From NCBI GenBank assembly GCA_019054805.1, contig JAHQIY010000003.1:8122001-8186000 (forward strand): 64,000 nucleotides of DNA. Direction: 5' to 3'. Position numbers and translations under genes: made by a program. Origin of the DNA: Brachionus manjavacas. Taxonomy: Eukaryota; Rotifera; Eurotatoria; Ploima; Brachionidae. The first letter of the stretch is position 1; every line of letters begins with the position of its first letter. The notes beneath the pieces are model-generated. The model saw only the letters and a list, made by a program, of their open reading frames with translations, ran no database searches and had not been told where the DNA came from. Positions 24,682 through 34,557 of the stretch are shown piece after piece.

Positions 24682-24819
24682 TTACTTTGTTTCGCTGTTC
24701 TTTTCCAGTATATCTAAATATTTGCTTTCCAGATCCGTGAGTCTTCTCTTCAAATCATCAATTATACCATCCTGATTTTCCACGTAAGCATCATAAATGG
24801 TTTTCTGCACGTTAACCAT
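24682..24819 (-). CDS. Possible 45-residue coiled-coil protein or terminal exon
   Basis: On the minus strand an ATG opens a 45-codon frame ending in TAA (start MVNVQKTIYDAY, end ILEKNSETK). Its composition is unlike the surrounding AT-rich noise: balanced codons, few Phe or Asn/Lys runs, and a heptad-like pattern (DDLKRRLTDLESKYLDILEK) that predicts a short coiled coil. A splice-acceptor-like TTAACGTGCAG lies inside, just after the ATG. The piece could therefore be the last exon of a gene whose other exons I cannot find upstream (towards higher coordinates). A small stand-alone protein is the alternative. I know no family to assign. Confidence 0.4.
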   Translation of the reverse strand: MVNVQKTIYDAYVENQDGIIDDLKRRLTDLESKYLDILEKNSETK

Positions 24820-24943
24820 TTAGAGAAAAATTTAAAATTTGAAATTTTTTGAAATTTTGTATAGAATTAATTGTTAAAATGCACCAAACGAAATTAAATT
24901 ATCACTAAAGTCAAAATTTTATTAGAGGAAAACATAGTTTTCT

Positions 24944-25566
24944 GGATCTAGTCGCTTAGGTAAACTATGGTTCACCTGTTACTGGAGCAATTCTTGATCT
25001 CATGCTTTATGAACTATTAATTGACCATAACATTTTCTAAAAATTTTTCATCTATTTAGAAAAAAAGCAAATGTAATGATAAAAAATAAGATGGCAAGAA
25101 CAATTGCATAGAAAATTTAAAGTTTGGCGAAGTAAGTAAATTTTAGGAAAAAGATGAATCTATGTTTCCCAAAGTCAAACACAAAGGGTGAAAAATTAAT
25201 TTTAATTTTCTTTAATTTTTATTAATTTATGCTGAAAGGCTAAGATTTAAGTAAAGGATGCATTTGGGTATTTGGGATTGTTGAAAGGGTAATTCCAAGT
25301 CAACCAGATCAGAGAAAATGCTAAGCTATTTCTAAAGCTCCTTCAAATTAAAAATAAAAAAAAAATAATAACTAATTTTCATATCAGTTTCGAGAATTAA
25401 GAATTCTATTGAATAACTTTATTCAATTTATTCACTTAATTCTATTTTGGTTCACCCTAATTATATTTTGAACAAAAAAATTGGGTGAACCAGTAGTTCA
25501 CAAAACCTGAGAACAAGAATTTTTTGGATAATAAAGGAACTATGGTTTACCTAAGCGACTAGACCC
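24944..25566. mobile_element. Non-autonomous DNA transposon with GGGTCTAG ends (Merlin-like)
   Basis: Terminal inverted repeats of about 28 bp: GGATCTAGTCGCTTAGGTAA on the left, and on the right GACTAGACCC preceded by TTACCTAAGC. The inverted repeat continues imperfectly inward with GGTTCACC-rich sequence. Flanking 8-mers AGTTTTCT and AGTTTTTC resemble an aged 8-bp target duplication. The terminal octamer equals that of the Merlin element at 61401-62227 (GGGTCTAG). Eight-base duplications are known for Merlin, so I place it there. No coding capacity is left in 623 bp. Confidence 0.68.
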
Positions 25567-25574
25567 AGTTTTTC

Positions 25575-26204
25575 AACAATCGAATAAAAACTTTATTCTA
25601 AGTGAATTATTAATCTTTTTTTTGTATTCATTTTTTATTTTATTTTATATTTTTTTACTTTATTTTTGATTTTTTTCATGTATTTTTATTCTGAAGGAGC
25701 ATTTTCTCGGTAAAAATAAATAAATGAATTGCTAAAAAGTAAAAGAAAATTTTCAAAATTTTTTTCAAATTTCCACACAAAATTTAAACTCATTCTATTT
25801 CACCAAAGAGTTTAATTTCAAATATGAAAATGCTTGCAATAATAACTTAAAATTATTTTTTTTTGAAACTGAAAAAAATATTTGAAACATCGCACTTTTT
25901 CAATGTTATTAATATTGGATACATTTTGTCATTCAAACACAAAAAATTAAACCATATATATTTAAATATATTTATTTAAGTAATACATTTTCATTTCTTC
26001 GTTAATTGAAAAGATAAAAAAAACAAAAAATTGTTATTTTCAAGAAAATTTTTTAATTAACCCTAGAATTTTTTAAATAATAAGATAATTGCAGAAAAAA
26101 AGGTATACAATGAGAATTAGCAGCAAATCTTGAAGACTTAAGCTTTATGATATGGTGCTAATATCTATTAAAGAAGCACAAATTCTCATGAAAACGAATC
26201 ACTT
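25575..26204. other. Gene-free stretch
   Basis: AT-rich filler between the GGGTCTAG element and the LINE remnant. I see no exon. The composition is dominated by T runs. Confidence 0.4.
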
Positions 26205-26990
26205 AGCGAACAACGCCAACCAGATTCGAAATTAATCAGGCCAAAACAAAAGTCATGTGCATTAACACCAAATTAGATACCCCGATAACCATCGATGGTT
26301 CACAAATCAACTGTATAAACAAATTCAGATGCTTAGAAAGAACCATTTAGAGAAACTTACTAGCTCATTTTACTTTTAATTTTTACTCTTTCTTTTATTT
26401 ACTTACATTTTTTTTTTTTGTTAATAAATGAGTTCATTCGGCTCGCAAGAGTTTTGGCGTAAGCCGTTCGAATGAATTGGAATAATAATAAATAATAATA
26501 TAAACAAATTCAGATGCTTAGAAAGAACCATCAGTGCAATGATGGATTCGCACAAAGACGAATGTTGGTGATTATCTGAGTCTGACAGAAAAAGTCTGAA
26601 CACCTTTCACATTGGTAAAGTCTAAGAAGGACTCTTAGGATAAACTGGCCTGAGACATTTTCGAACGCTAAATTATACAGAAGAATTAGCAACCATTAAG
26701 TCAATGTATCAAGAAACTGAAACAACAAGACTCGGACTTGGAATGAAGTTAACACAGATACCAAACAGAGCCCTTCAATGTAAACATCGAAGAAAGGTGG
26801 GAGGATCAGCAATAACTTGGAGGTCAAAAATCACGAAAGAACTTGCCGAATGGAAATGACATGTAGAGAAGAAATGGTAAAGGCATAAGATCGAATTAAG
26901 AGTAAATCAAAAGTAATAACTTTATGCTCGACAATGAGTGAATAAGGAAATTACGTTCAGAGCGTTCAGATCGAAGCTCAATGGTATCAA
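26205..26990 (+). pseudogene. LINE reverse transcriptase C-terminal remnant
   Basis: Broken frames read QAKTKVMCINTKLDTPITI and then NKFRCLERTI, which is the region downstream of the catalytic core in LINE reverse transcriptases (the known pattern is KTK.M..N...PI.I.G...V..F.YLG). After an interruption there follow pieces such as RALQCKHRRKVGGSA and TWRSKITKELAEWK, matching the usual LINE C-terminal region (RGRP..TWRR...KEL). There are stops and frame changes throughout, so it is dead. A related C-terminal piece lies on the minus strand near 50.4-50.5 kb. Confidence 0.72.
26347..26508. mobile_element. Short retroposon with TAA-repeat tail, flanked by a 33-bp target duplication
   Basis: The 33-bp sequence beginning TATAAACAAATTCAGATGC is present both at 26314-26346 and at about 26509-26541, flanking 162 bp. 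That insert ends in GGAATAATAATAAATAATA, a tail of TAA-type repeats. Before the tail a short inverted pair is visible (TTCATTCGGCTCGCAAG and TAAGCCGTTCGAATGAA). This is the layout of a target-primed retro-insertion, either a 5'-truncated LINE or a SINE, into the older LINE copy. Confidence 0.7.
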
Positions 26991-27593
26991 AAAATTTAAA
27001 CTTATTGAATTAATCTTGAAGCCTTGTTTTTTTGATTTTATTCTCACCTTCCACTATAAAATTTTTACAAGTTCATTCTTTTGGATTTTTTGTTTTTTCA
27101 TCATTTTTTTTATATAACCTAATTAATATTTTTAAATTTTCTAATTTTTAATTACATGAGGACTGAAAAGAAGACGATAAACCGTTCGGGATAGTCCTAG
27201 GGGTAAATCCCTAAAATTATTTTATTAAAAAAAAAAAAAAAAATTTTTTGGATTAAGTTTTTTCTTCCAATAATGATGTAAAAGCAATAAAAATTCTTCA
27301 TAAAAAGTTTTAATTTAATTAAAACCTATAGAATCAAAGCAATATAGAATTAGACTTATAATTTAGAATAGCAAAGCTCTTCTTTCGATTCAATTTTGTT
27401 ATGTAATATGACATTAAGATTTAGGGTAGTATGAGAGCTGGAACATAAAATAACATAAATTGTTTAGATCATAAATAAAATCATGCAAAAGATAAAAAAT
27501 TTTCAATAGAAATATTTTTTTGATAAAAATTATTATCTTTTTTTATAGAAAATTTTTTTTTTGGTAAACAAAATTTTAATTAAATTAAAAGTG
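26991..27593. other. Gene-free stretch with an A-tailed retroposon end
   Basis: Around 27155-27242, GGACTGAAAAGAAGACGATA leads through CCGTTCGGGATAGTCCTAGG to a run of 17 or so A residues. That looks like the 3' end of a LINE or SINE with a poly(A) tail. Nothing else is recognisable. Confidence 0.45.
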
Positions 27594-28520
27594 CCGTATT
27601 CCCTCGTTCGATTATGCTGCACCACAAGTTAAGACACGCCTTTGGTCTATGCACCAAAGTACATCCCACCAATGCTATAACTTTGAGCGCATCTATTACT
27701 GGATGACATTGGTGATGATGAAGATGATCTAGACCAAATGACAGCGCAGAAGACTTAATGGACGATGATCGGAATCTTTTTGATAATAATACCGAAGCTC
27801 AAATACCTACGAGTAATGAAATTGAAATACCCCAAGCTACAAATTCATCATCACCAATGTCGTCCATTAATAGATCGCCTTCATCATCATCAGCATAATG
27901 GTAATGGGGGAGGTAGGTCCATCCAATGTGAAAGTCCGATTTTCATTTTTAATAAGAAAGTTCCATCACATTTTGGTATTGTAAGTCGAATTCCAGTGAT
28001 GATACAAACAACGATTCTAGTTATTCCAACTTCCGTAGAATAAGAAACTGCCGTAGTTAGAAGAAGGGGTCGACCAAAAGGTTCAAAAAACAAAAAAAAA
28101 CAACAGTTTAATTAGTCATTTATTCTTAATAGAATTGATGTATTAATATTTTTAATTTTTTTAGTCTTTTTTTTTGAATTTTTATAAAAAAAATGCCGCA
28201 GCAGATCTTGAATTTTATTATTTTTTTTATCGAAAAATATAAAAAATGAATTTTTTAATATTTTTTAGTTATTAATCTTTGGTGCTGAACCAAATGCATG
28301 ATTCAAAAAAATTATTTTTTTTAAAATTTAAAATCGAGTCTTGATGACGCATTAAACCTAAGGCTTTCACTGTTTGATGCGGACCTAAACGATTGATAAC
28401 GCTATTAGAGCATGCGCTCAAAGTTAACAATATTATAGCATGGGCGAGATGTACTTTGGTGCATGGACCAAAGGCGTGTCTTAACTTGAGGTGCAGCATA
28501 ATCGAACGAAGGAATACGGT
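27594..28520. mobile_element. piggyBac-like element, internally deleted, with about 90-bp terminal inverted repeats
   Basis: Left end 27594-27690 and right end about 28413-28520 are inverted copies; the shared outer sequence starts CCGTATTCC then TCGTTCGATTATGCTGCACC and continues through AAGTTAAGACACGCCTTTGG with few mismatches. Between them are decayed pieces of an acidic protein (LDDIGDDEDDLDQMTAQK) and a short basic, AT-hook-like end (RRRGRPKGSKNKKK). There is no catalytic core, so the copy cannot move itself. The link to piggyBac is by the acidic N-terminus and by the shared end at 4052-4136; the TTAA target duplication could not be fixed. Confidence 0.72.
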
Positions 28521-29683
28521 ATAATTTTTTTTTATTAAAACAGACAGATAAAATTCTTACATTAATTAATGGAAACAATTATAAAACAAAAAAATCAATG
28601 TGCGAAGCAATTTCATATCAACTATAATCTAAATCTTATGTAGATTTTTGTAAAGATTTCAAATACTTTTTTACTTTTTTATATGGTCATGAAAATTTAT
28701 ATATATTATTATTCTTTAAAATCAACCTTTTAATTAATTTTTCTAGCAAAAAAATACATGAATTGTCAGAGCAGCAGTGAATTTTAAACATACAAATGCA
28801 TGGTAATGCGAGATGTTAAAAATTTCGAAAATGGGAGATCACCTTAATATCTATTATAAGCATGGTATATTATAGGATTATTTTTAAATGTATTTGTGCT
28901 TCAATTCATAAAAGATTAAGAAAAGAGGCATTGGAATCTCGTAACCAAGAGCACAAATAGAAATTTTAAATTTTAAAAAACTCATTTTGTATAGGTATCT
29001 AAAACTCGTTCTAAAAAAATTTTAAGCTGATCTTAATCACTCAAATCTATTCTTTATAATTTTGATGATTTTCAAAAAGTTTTTCTGTAAGAACCTAATT
29101 TAAAGGAAATACAAAGCTTGTATCAGCTGAAAGATTTTGCAAGCTAAACAATTTTTTTTTTTTTTTTTGAATTTTTGTTTGTGTTCTTTGTTCCAAAATT
29201 TACAAGTCTCATCAAGAAACATAAAAGCCCGATTTAGAAAATGATGTATTGATCTGATCTGTTGCGCTGTGAAAAATCGCTGGGCAGTTAATTAATTTTT
29301 ATCAATAAAAAAAAGTTCAAAATTTAATGATTTCAGTATTTTTCAAAATCATGAGTTAATTCGTCATCAAGCAATTTTTTTATAATAGCAGAATTAAAAA
29401 AAAAAAATCTAAATATTGAAAGAATTTTTTCAATGGGCGGCCTAAATTTTTTCTTAAAATAATAAAAAAATAAGTTATAACTAATTTAGCTGAAAAAATT
29501 GGCATACTCGTTTAATAACATGTATTGATAAAAAAATTTTCTCAATTTAATTTAAAGTTTTTAAATAATACTTACATTTTGCATAAATTATACTATTTAT
29601 AGAAAAAATCAATCATATCTTTAAAAAATTTTGATAATGAAAAAAAAGAAATGCTTATTTGAGAAAAAAAGATTTTTTTCAAA
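28521..29683. other. Intergenic spacer
   Basis: Very AT-rich with long T and A runs. I see no exon, RNA gene or clear repeat. It contains the promoter region of the serine dehydratase gene, in which I cannot identify elements. Confidence 0.45.
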
Positions 29684-30907
29684 ATGAGTGAATTAAAAAA
29701 GCTTCATATAGAAACTCCTTTGTTAAGGAGCCACGAGTTATCGCTGATAAATTCTTTAAATGATTTTGAAAGAAATATTTATCTGAAGCTTGACAATTGC
29801 CAGCCATCAGGAAGCTTTAAAATAAGAGGCATTGGATATTTAATTCAAGTAAAATTAGAATATATTAATTTTGTTATTTTAGTTTAAAAAAAATTTAAGA
29901 GCCATCTAAAAAACAATATAAATCTGGTTGTGTCCTCTTCGGGTGGTAAAAATTTACTTAAGCGAAAAAAAAATTATTAAAAAAAAAACAAGGCAACGCA
30001 GGTCTTGCAGCAGCATATGCATCACAACAATCAAATTTAAAATCTCTTGTTTTAACACCGAAAACTGTCTTGCCTTCAGTAGTTCAAAAATTAAAGTTAT
30101 AAAAATTGTGTTAATAAAATTTTACCCTAAATTTTCAACTTAAGAAGTTATAATGCCGATGTTATGATTTATGGTGATGTATGGGACGATACTGATCGAA
30201 AAGCTAGGGAGATTTGTAATGAAAATCCATTAGCTCTGTATGTATCTCCATTTAATCACGAACTAATCTGGAAAGGAAACGCAAGTTTAATTGAAGAAAT
30301 TTGTCATCAACTTGAAAACCTAATTCCAGACTGTATTATTTGCTCTGTTGGTGGTGGAGGCCTAATGTTAGGCATAATCGAGGGACTTGTCCAAACTGGC
30401 TGGATTAATAAAGACATAAAAATTATAGCCGTAGAAACCGAAGGGGCGGACTGCTTAAATGCATCAATTAAAGCCGGACATCTAGTTACTTTAAATGATA
30501 TCACAAGGTAAAATAAAGAGAGAAAAAAAAAAAATAACTTTTAAAAATTAGCATTGCCAAGTCGTTGGGCGCCAAAAAGTGTGCACCCAAATTACTCGAG
30601 TACTATGAACAATATAAAGATAAAATTGAGTCAATAGTTGTCAGTGATAGAGAAGTTGTACTGACTCTGGAAAAATTCTTGAGTATTTTGAAATTTTTTA
30701 AATAATTAGTGATTTTTCTAAAATTATGCTTTAGATGATCATAGATATTTGGTTGAGCCAAGTTGTGGTGCTGCGTTGGTCGTTGCATACAACATAGACA
30801 AATATTTGGGAGAAAATAAATTTAAAAATGTTGTAGTTGAGGTTTGCGGAGGTAGTTCAATTTCATTAGAAAACTTATTACTTTATAAAAAAAATTTAAT
30901 AAAATAA
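29684..30907 (+). CDS. L-serine/L-threonine dehydratase (PLP enzyme)
   Basis: Six exons: 29684-29848, 29900-29945, 29993-30095, 30145-30507, 30552-30682, 30735-30907; 981 nt giving 326 residues, the usual length of the animal enzyme (about 330). It is a fold-type II pyridoxal phosphate enzyme that deaminates serine or threonine to pyruvate or 2-oxobutyrate in the cytosol. PSGSFKIRG near residue 48 carries the PLP-binding lysine. SSSGGNAGLAAAYA is the substrate loop, and SVGGGGLMLG is the glycine loop that holds the cofactor phosphate. The C-terminus has EPSCGAAL and VVEVCGGSSISL, close to the family's ending. The exon 2 acceptor (TTTAAG before 29900) was chosen because the nearer AG would create a stop. 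Introns are 44-52 nt. A related serine racemase is less likely, given the length and the C-terminal CGG motif. Confidence 0.92.
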
Positions 30908-31060
30908 TAAAAAAAAAATTTTCATGAATTATTCTAAAATACTTCTGTAAAATACTTCTGTAAAAGAGGAAAAAAATTTAATTTGAAAATTCAAGAAAGA
31001 CTCACTAAATAAGTGGTAAATGATCAAGGTTCAAAACAAATAATGAATCATCTTTGGAGA
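30908..31060. other. Short spacer with a tandem 14-mer
   Basis: AAAATACTTCTGTA occurs twice in direct succession near 30936-30963. Otherwise the segment is featureless. Confidence 0.4.
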
Positions 31061-31068
31061 GTTGATAG

Positions 31069-31348
31069 CAGACTTGGTCAAAAGTCAAACTTTAAAGTCA
31101 GAATCGTTAAAAGTCAAAGTCTGACTTTGACTTGAGTCCACTCAAGTCAACTTAATTATTTTCAGGCTATAACATTAGACCTCATCGTTCTATATTAGCA
31201 CCAAATTACAGAAAATTAACAATGATAATATTTAATTTAAAAACATTGAAATTCGAGAGCTAAATTTTATTTAAAACAAAAAATATTTAAAAAATAATTT
31301 TAGTTTTAGTCGAAGTCCAGAATTGACTTTGACTTTTGACCAACTCTG
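31069..31348. mobile_element. hAT-type MITE
   Basis: A 280-bp element with terminal inverted repeats CAGACTTGGTCAAAAGTCAA and, at the right end read in reverse, CAGAGTTGGTCAAAAGTCAA. It is flanked by GTTGATAG (31061-31068) and GTTGATAC (31349-31356), an 8-bp target duplication with one mismatch. CAG...CTG ends and 8-bp duplications are the hallmark of hAT elements. GTCAAAGTC-like words recur through the inside. There is no coding sequence. Confidence 0.85.
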
Positions 31349-31356
31349 GTTGATAC

Positions 31357-31858
31357 GTCTAATGAAAAATTTAGAGCTAACTTAAATTTAAAGACTTTAT
31401 AAAAATAAAAATCTTTTAAATTAAATTGATTTTTGATTATTTTTTAAAAAGATGTAATTGCTTTTAAAAACTCAAATTAAAGAAAAAAGTTTTTAAAACA
31501 CAGAAATAAATAAAAACAAATTTATTTTTTTTTTGTTTGTTCTGTTAAAGAATCCATTAAAAATTGAGACGGAAATTTTTCAAAATGTTCTTATCAATTT
31601 AAGAAAATTATTAAATTTGAAACGAAAACTGAAATTGATTTTTAATTATTTCTTTTATCCAAAATTTATATTTCTTTCATTTCTATCCAATTTTGGCACC
31701 AAGCATTCTGTCATTTGTGATGTTACATAATTAAATTTTCTCTAAAAGAATAAAAATAAATCATGATTTGAAAATATGACAAATGATTAAACAATCTTAA
31801 AAGCTTGAAAATGTATTTAAGGAATTTAATTTTAAAAAAATAGACAACAATTTTAAAA
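31357..31858. other. Upstream region of the receptor gene
   Basis: No supported gene. An open frame at about 31533-31730 is Phe/Leu/Lys-rich, like random AT-rich sequence, and I leave it out. Confidence 0.4.
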
Positions 31859-34276
31859 ATGATGAAAAAATTACATTTTTGTTATTTATTGTTTCTAATT
31901 CTAGTGCCATTGCACAACTCATCTAAAGATTTTCAGATAAAAATACGATCTGATTACGATTCTAGATGCAAGGATTTTTTAAAATTTGTAAAATACGGCT
32001 ACAGGGCATTGCTTTTAGATTTTTTTGAACCCCTGTTAAATTTAAAAGTAGAAAATTTTAAAAATTTTGCTTTTATCGATCTGACATGCATTGAAAAATT
32101 TCAAAAAACCATCAACTCAATCGGCCTGATTCCTAGTTTATCATCTGGTCTAATTATGGATCAAAAATTCAAAATAAATCTTAACGAAAATATTTTATCC
32201 AATTATTTGACAATCAAGGTGGCAAATTTACGTGGCTTTGAAATTAATGAAGATATCTTTAATGTGAAAATTAATAATGAACCGATTGACCAATATATTA
32301 GTTTAATGGTTTTCTATTCTAATTTTAAATTTTTTATTAATCGAACTGAAAATGAAAATTTTTGTCAAAAAACGAATCTTTACAATTCACAAAAATTTCA
32401 ACTTTTCAAAAGTGTATCCGATCTCTTTATCGGTTTGAATGTAAGATTCACGACAAACACATGTCCATATATTTTTAAGAATACCAGTATCGATAAATTA
32501 TCCATAACTGGTTTGAGTGATAAAATTTTTTTTAGAAATATTTTTGGTTTTCAGAAAAATGTTTTAGATGAATATGATTCAATTTACTTTAACATTGAAA
32601 AATTGTCTCTAGAACTCTATGGAGGCGAATTGAGTGAAAGAGTTATTGATAAAATTCTATTCAAAAAATTAAAATCACTTAAAATTTCTGGTCAAGTGGA
32701 TAAAATTGAATCAGACGCATTTGACTTTGCATATGGCTCTTATTATTTATCAAATGTTAGTATTAAAACAAAAAACTTAAACATTCTGTTTATGAATTCA
32801 ATGGACTGGTTGGAGAAAGTATCCGTTATTTTAGATAATAAAAATATAACATGGGTTTTTATAATTCCTGATCTATATCAATTTCCAAGCCAAGATTTTT
32901 GCCTATTTAAAAAGTTTCCAAAGATAAATGATTTAAAAATGGAATTTTCCGAAAACAATTTTAATTGTTCGTGTACAATATTTTGGTTGATGAGAGGTAG
33001 ACTGGCAAAAAATCCTCGAGATAATCATGTAGAATTTTTGTGTGATAATCTTGAAGATTTGAATAAATGTGACATTGAATCCTTGATGTCATTGTGTACT
33101 AACAAAAAAGCTCTGACCAAAAAAACAAATTTCAAAAATGATTATATTGATCTAATGGAAAAATCCAAAATGATGAAGCTTTTTACAATTTGTATTTTGC
33201 CAATTTTTGGTATTTTAGGAATTATAACAAACTTAATGAACATGATTGTTTTGAGTTTTAAAAAAAAACCTGAAGTAGCGAAAGAATTTAATAAACCATT
33301 ATTCAGATTTATGTTTTACAACTCTTTTTTGAATTTTTTATATTGTTCTATTTCATTAATGCATATGTCAAATGTTTGTCTGTCATTCACAAGTTTTTTG
33401 TGCTCACCGGTAAGTAAAACAAAATTTGTTCAAAATTTTGAAATCTTTGTGGTAGAATTTTTTGGAAACATTGTTAAAACAAGCTCAAATATAACTAGCA
33501 TTGCGATTTCACTAAATCGCTATATTTTACTCGAAAATGAATCAAGTGTTTCTAAACTTTTAAATCGTATTCAAAATAATAAACACTTTAAATTTATTTC
33601 ATTTTTTGCATTGGCATTTTTTCTCATTTTGGCGAATATTGATAAAATTTTCACTTCTTTTGTTAATGAATTTTATTTTTACAATAGTATTTATGAATAT
33701 TTGGAGTCTCCATTGAAAAATACTTTTGAGAATATAATTAACATGGAGAGTATGTATGTTCTGAAAGAAGCTAAAAATTATAGTTCGAATAACTATATTT
33801 TTGTATTTTTATTCATTATAAATTTTGTGATCAATGATCTTGTCTTATTGAGTCTTTTGTTTGTGACCGATTTTATGCTGTTAATCAAATACAGAAAAAA
33901 AGTTAAACTAAAACTAAAATTTGAAAAGACCCGCAATTTAGTCAAAAATAGACAATCGTTCAAAATGGAAATTTTAGAATTAAAAATCACTACAACTATT
34001 TTGATTAATTCATTGGTTTTGTTTATTTTTAGGTCGTTTGAATTTAGTCTGTCATTTTTTGTCTTTTGGAGCAAAATAACCAAAAGTAATGTTTGTTTAA
34101 TTTTAAACAGCATTTGTTCAAGTCTAATTCAACTCGGAAACATTTTTTTTCTTATTTCCTGTTCGTTTTCTCTTGTTGTATTCTATTATTTGAATAGTCT
34201 TTTTCAAAGTGTTTTAATTTTACTAAGAAGAGTGTTTATTTTAAGACTAAAGCAAATATTTTATCTAAACAGTTAA
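31859..34276 (+). CDS. Divergent seven-transmembrane receptor with leucine-rich-type ectodomain
   Basis: A single 805-codon exon from ATG (two in a row) to TAA. Residues 1-21 form a signal peptide (LHFCYLLFLILVPLH). About residues 25-400 are an ectodomain with irregular leucine/isoleucine periodicity, and NCSCTIFWLM at about 366-377 followed by two more cysteine groups resembles a leucine-rich-repeat C-terminal cap. Seven hydrophobic spans follow from about residue 440 (TICILPIFGILGIITNLMNM, with the Asn of rhodopsin-type TM1) to about 785. TM3 ends SIAISLNRYILL near residue 552, an NRY in the place of DRY. A classical NPxxY is not seen. It is probably a class A, LGR-like receptor of a lineage-specific family; the ligand is unknown. 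The lack of introns in a genome full of them hints at origin through a retrocopy or expansion of an intronless family. A decayed relative lies about 5 kb downstream. Confidence 0.8.
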   Translation: MMKKLHFCYLLFLILVPLHNSSKDFQIKIRSDYDSRCKDFLKFVKYGYRALLLDFFEPLLNLKVENFKNFAFIDLTCIEKFQKTINSIGLIPSLSSGLIMDQKFKINLNENILSNYLTIKVANLRGFEINEDIFNVKINNEPIDQYISLMVFYSNFKFFINRTENENFCQKTNLYNSQKFQLFKSVSDLFIGLNVRFTTNTCPYIFKNTSIDKLSITGLSDKIFFRNIFGFQKNVLDEYDSIYFNIEKLSLELYGGELSERVIDKILFKKLKSLKISGQVDKIESDAFDFAYGSYYLSNVSIKTKNLNILFMNSMDWLEKVSVILDNKNITWVFIIPDLYQFPSQDFCLFKKFPKINDLKMEFSENNFNCSCTIFWLMRGRLAKNPRDNHVEFLCDNLEDLNKCDIESLMSLCTNKKALTKKTNFKNDYIDLMEKSKMMKLFTICILPIFGILGIITNLMNMIVLSFKKKPEVAKEFNKPLFRFMFYNSFLNFLYCSISLMHMSNVCLSFTSFLCSPVSKTKFVQNFEIFVVEFFGNIVKTSSNITSIAISLNRYILLENESSVSKLLNRIQNNKHFKFISFFALAFFLILANIDKIFTSFVNEFYFYNSIYEYLESPLKNTFENIINMESMYVLKEAKNYSSNNYIFVFLFIINFVINDLVLLSLLFVTDFMLLIKYRKKVKLKLKFEKTRNLVKNRQSFKMEILELKITTTILINSLVLFIFRSFEFSLSFFVFWSKITKSNVCLILNSICSSLIQLGNIFFLISCSFSLVVFYYLNSLFQSVLILLRRVFILRLKQIFYLNS

Positions 34277-34557
34277 ATGTGCAATTTTTTGCTGTTATTG
34301 ACTTTATCATTTTATTTTGAAAAATTTTATTTTGAAACTTAATTTCATATTTTTGTAAGATCTGTTTAAATACTCTTGACGTTTATTATTACTAGAGTGA
34401 TTTTAATTTTTTTTTTAATAATTTTTTAATTTTTAAAAAATTTGACGTAAATAAAAATTTAAAAAACAAATTTTTAGAGTGAAATTTAAATTGTCAATAT
34501 TTTTTATTTTTGTTTAAAATTGCTAAAATAAAAAAAAAAGATTTGTCTTTAGGAAAT

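Noticed and set aside
28272-28499. 75-codon minus-strand frame as a protein
   Set aside because: It is a translation of the right terminal repeat of the piggyBac-like element.
29881-29900. A frameshift at a poly(A) run in the serine dehydratase gene
   Set aside because: Using the acceptor TTTAAG before 29900 keeps frame and gives the usual enzyme length, so no lesion is needed.
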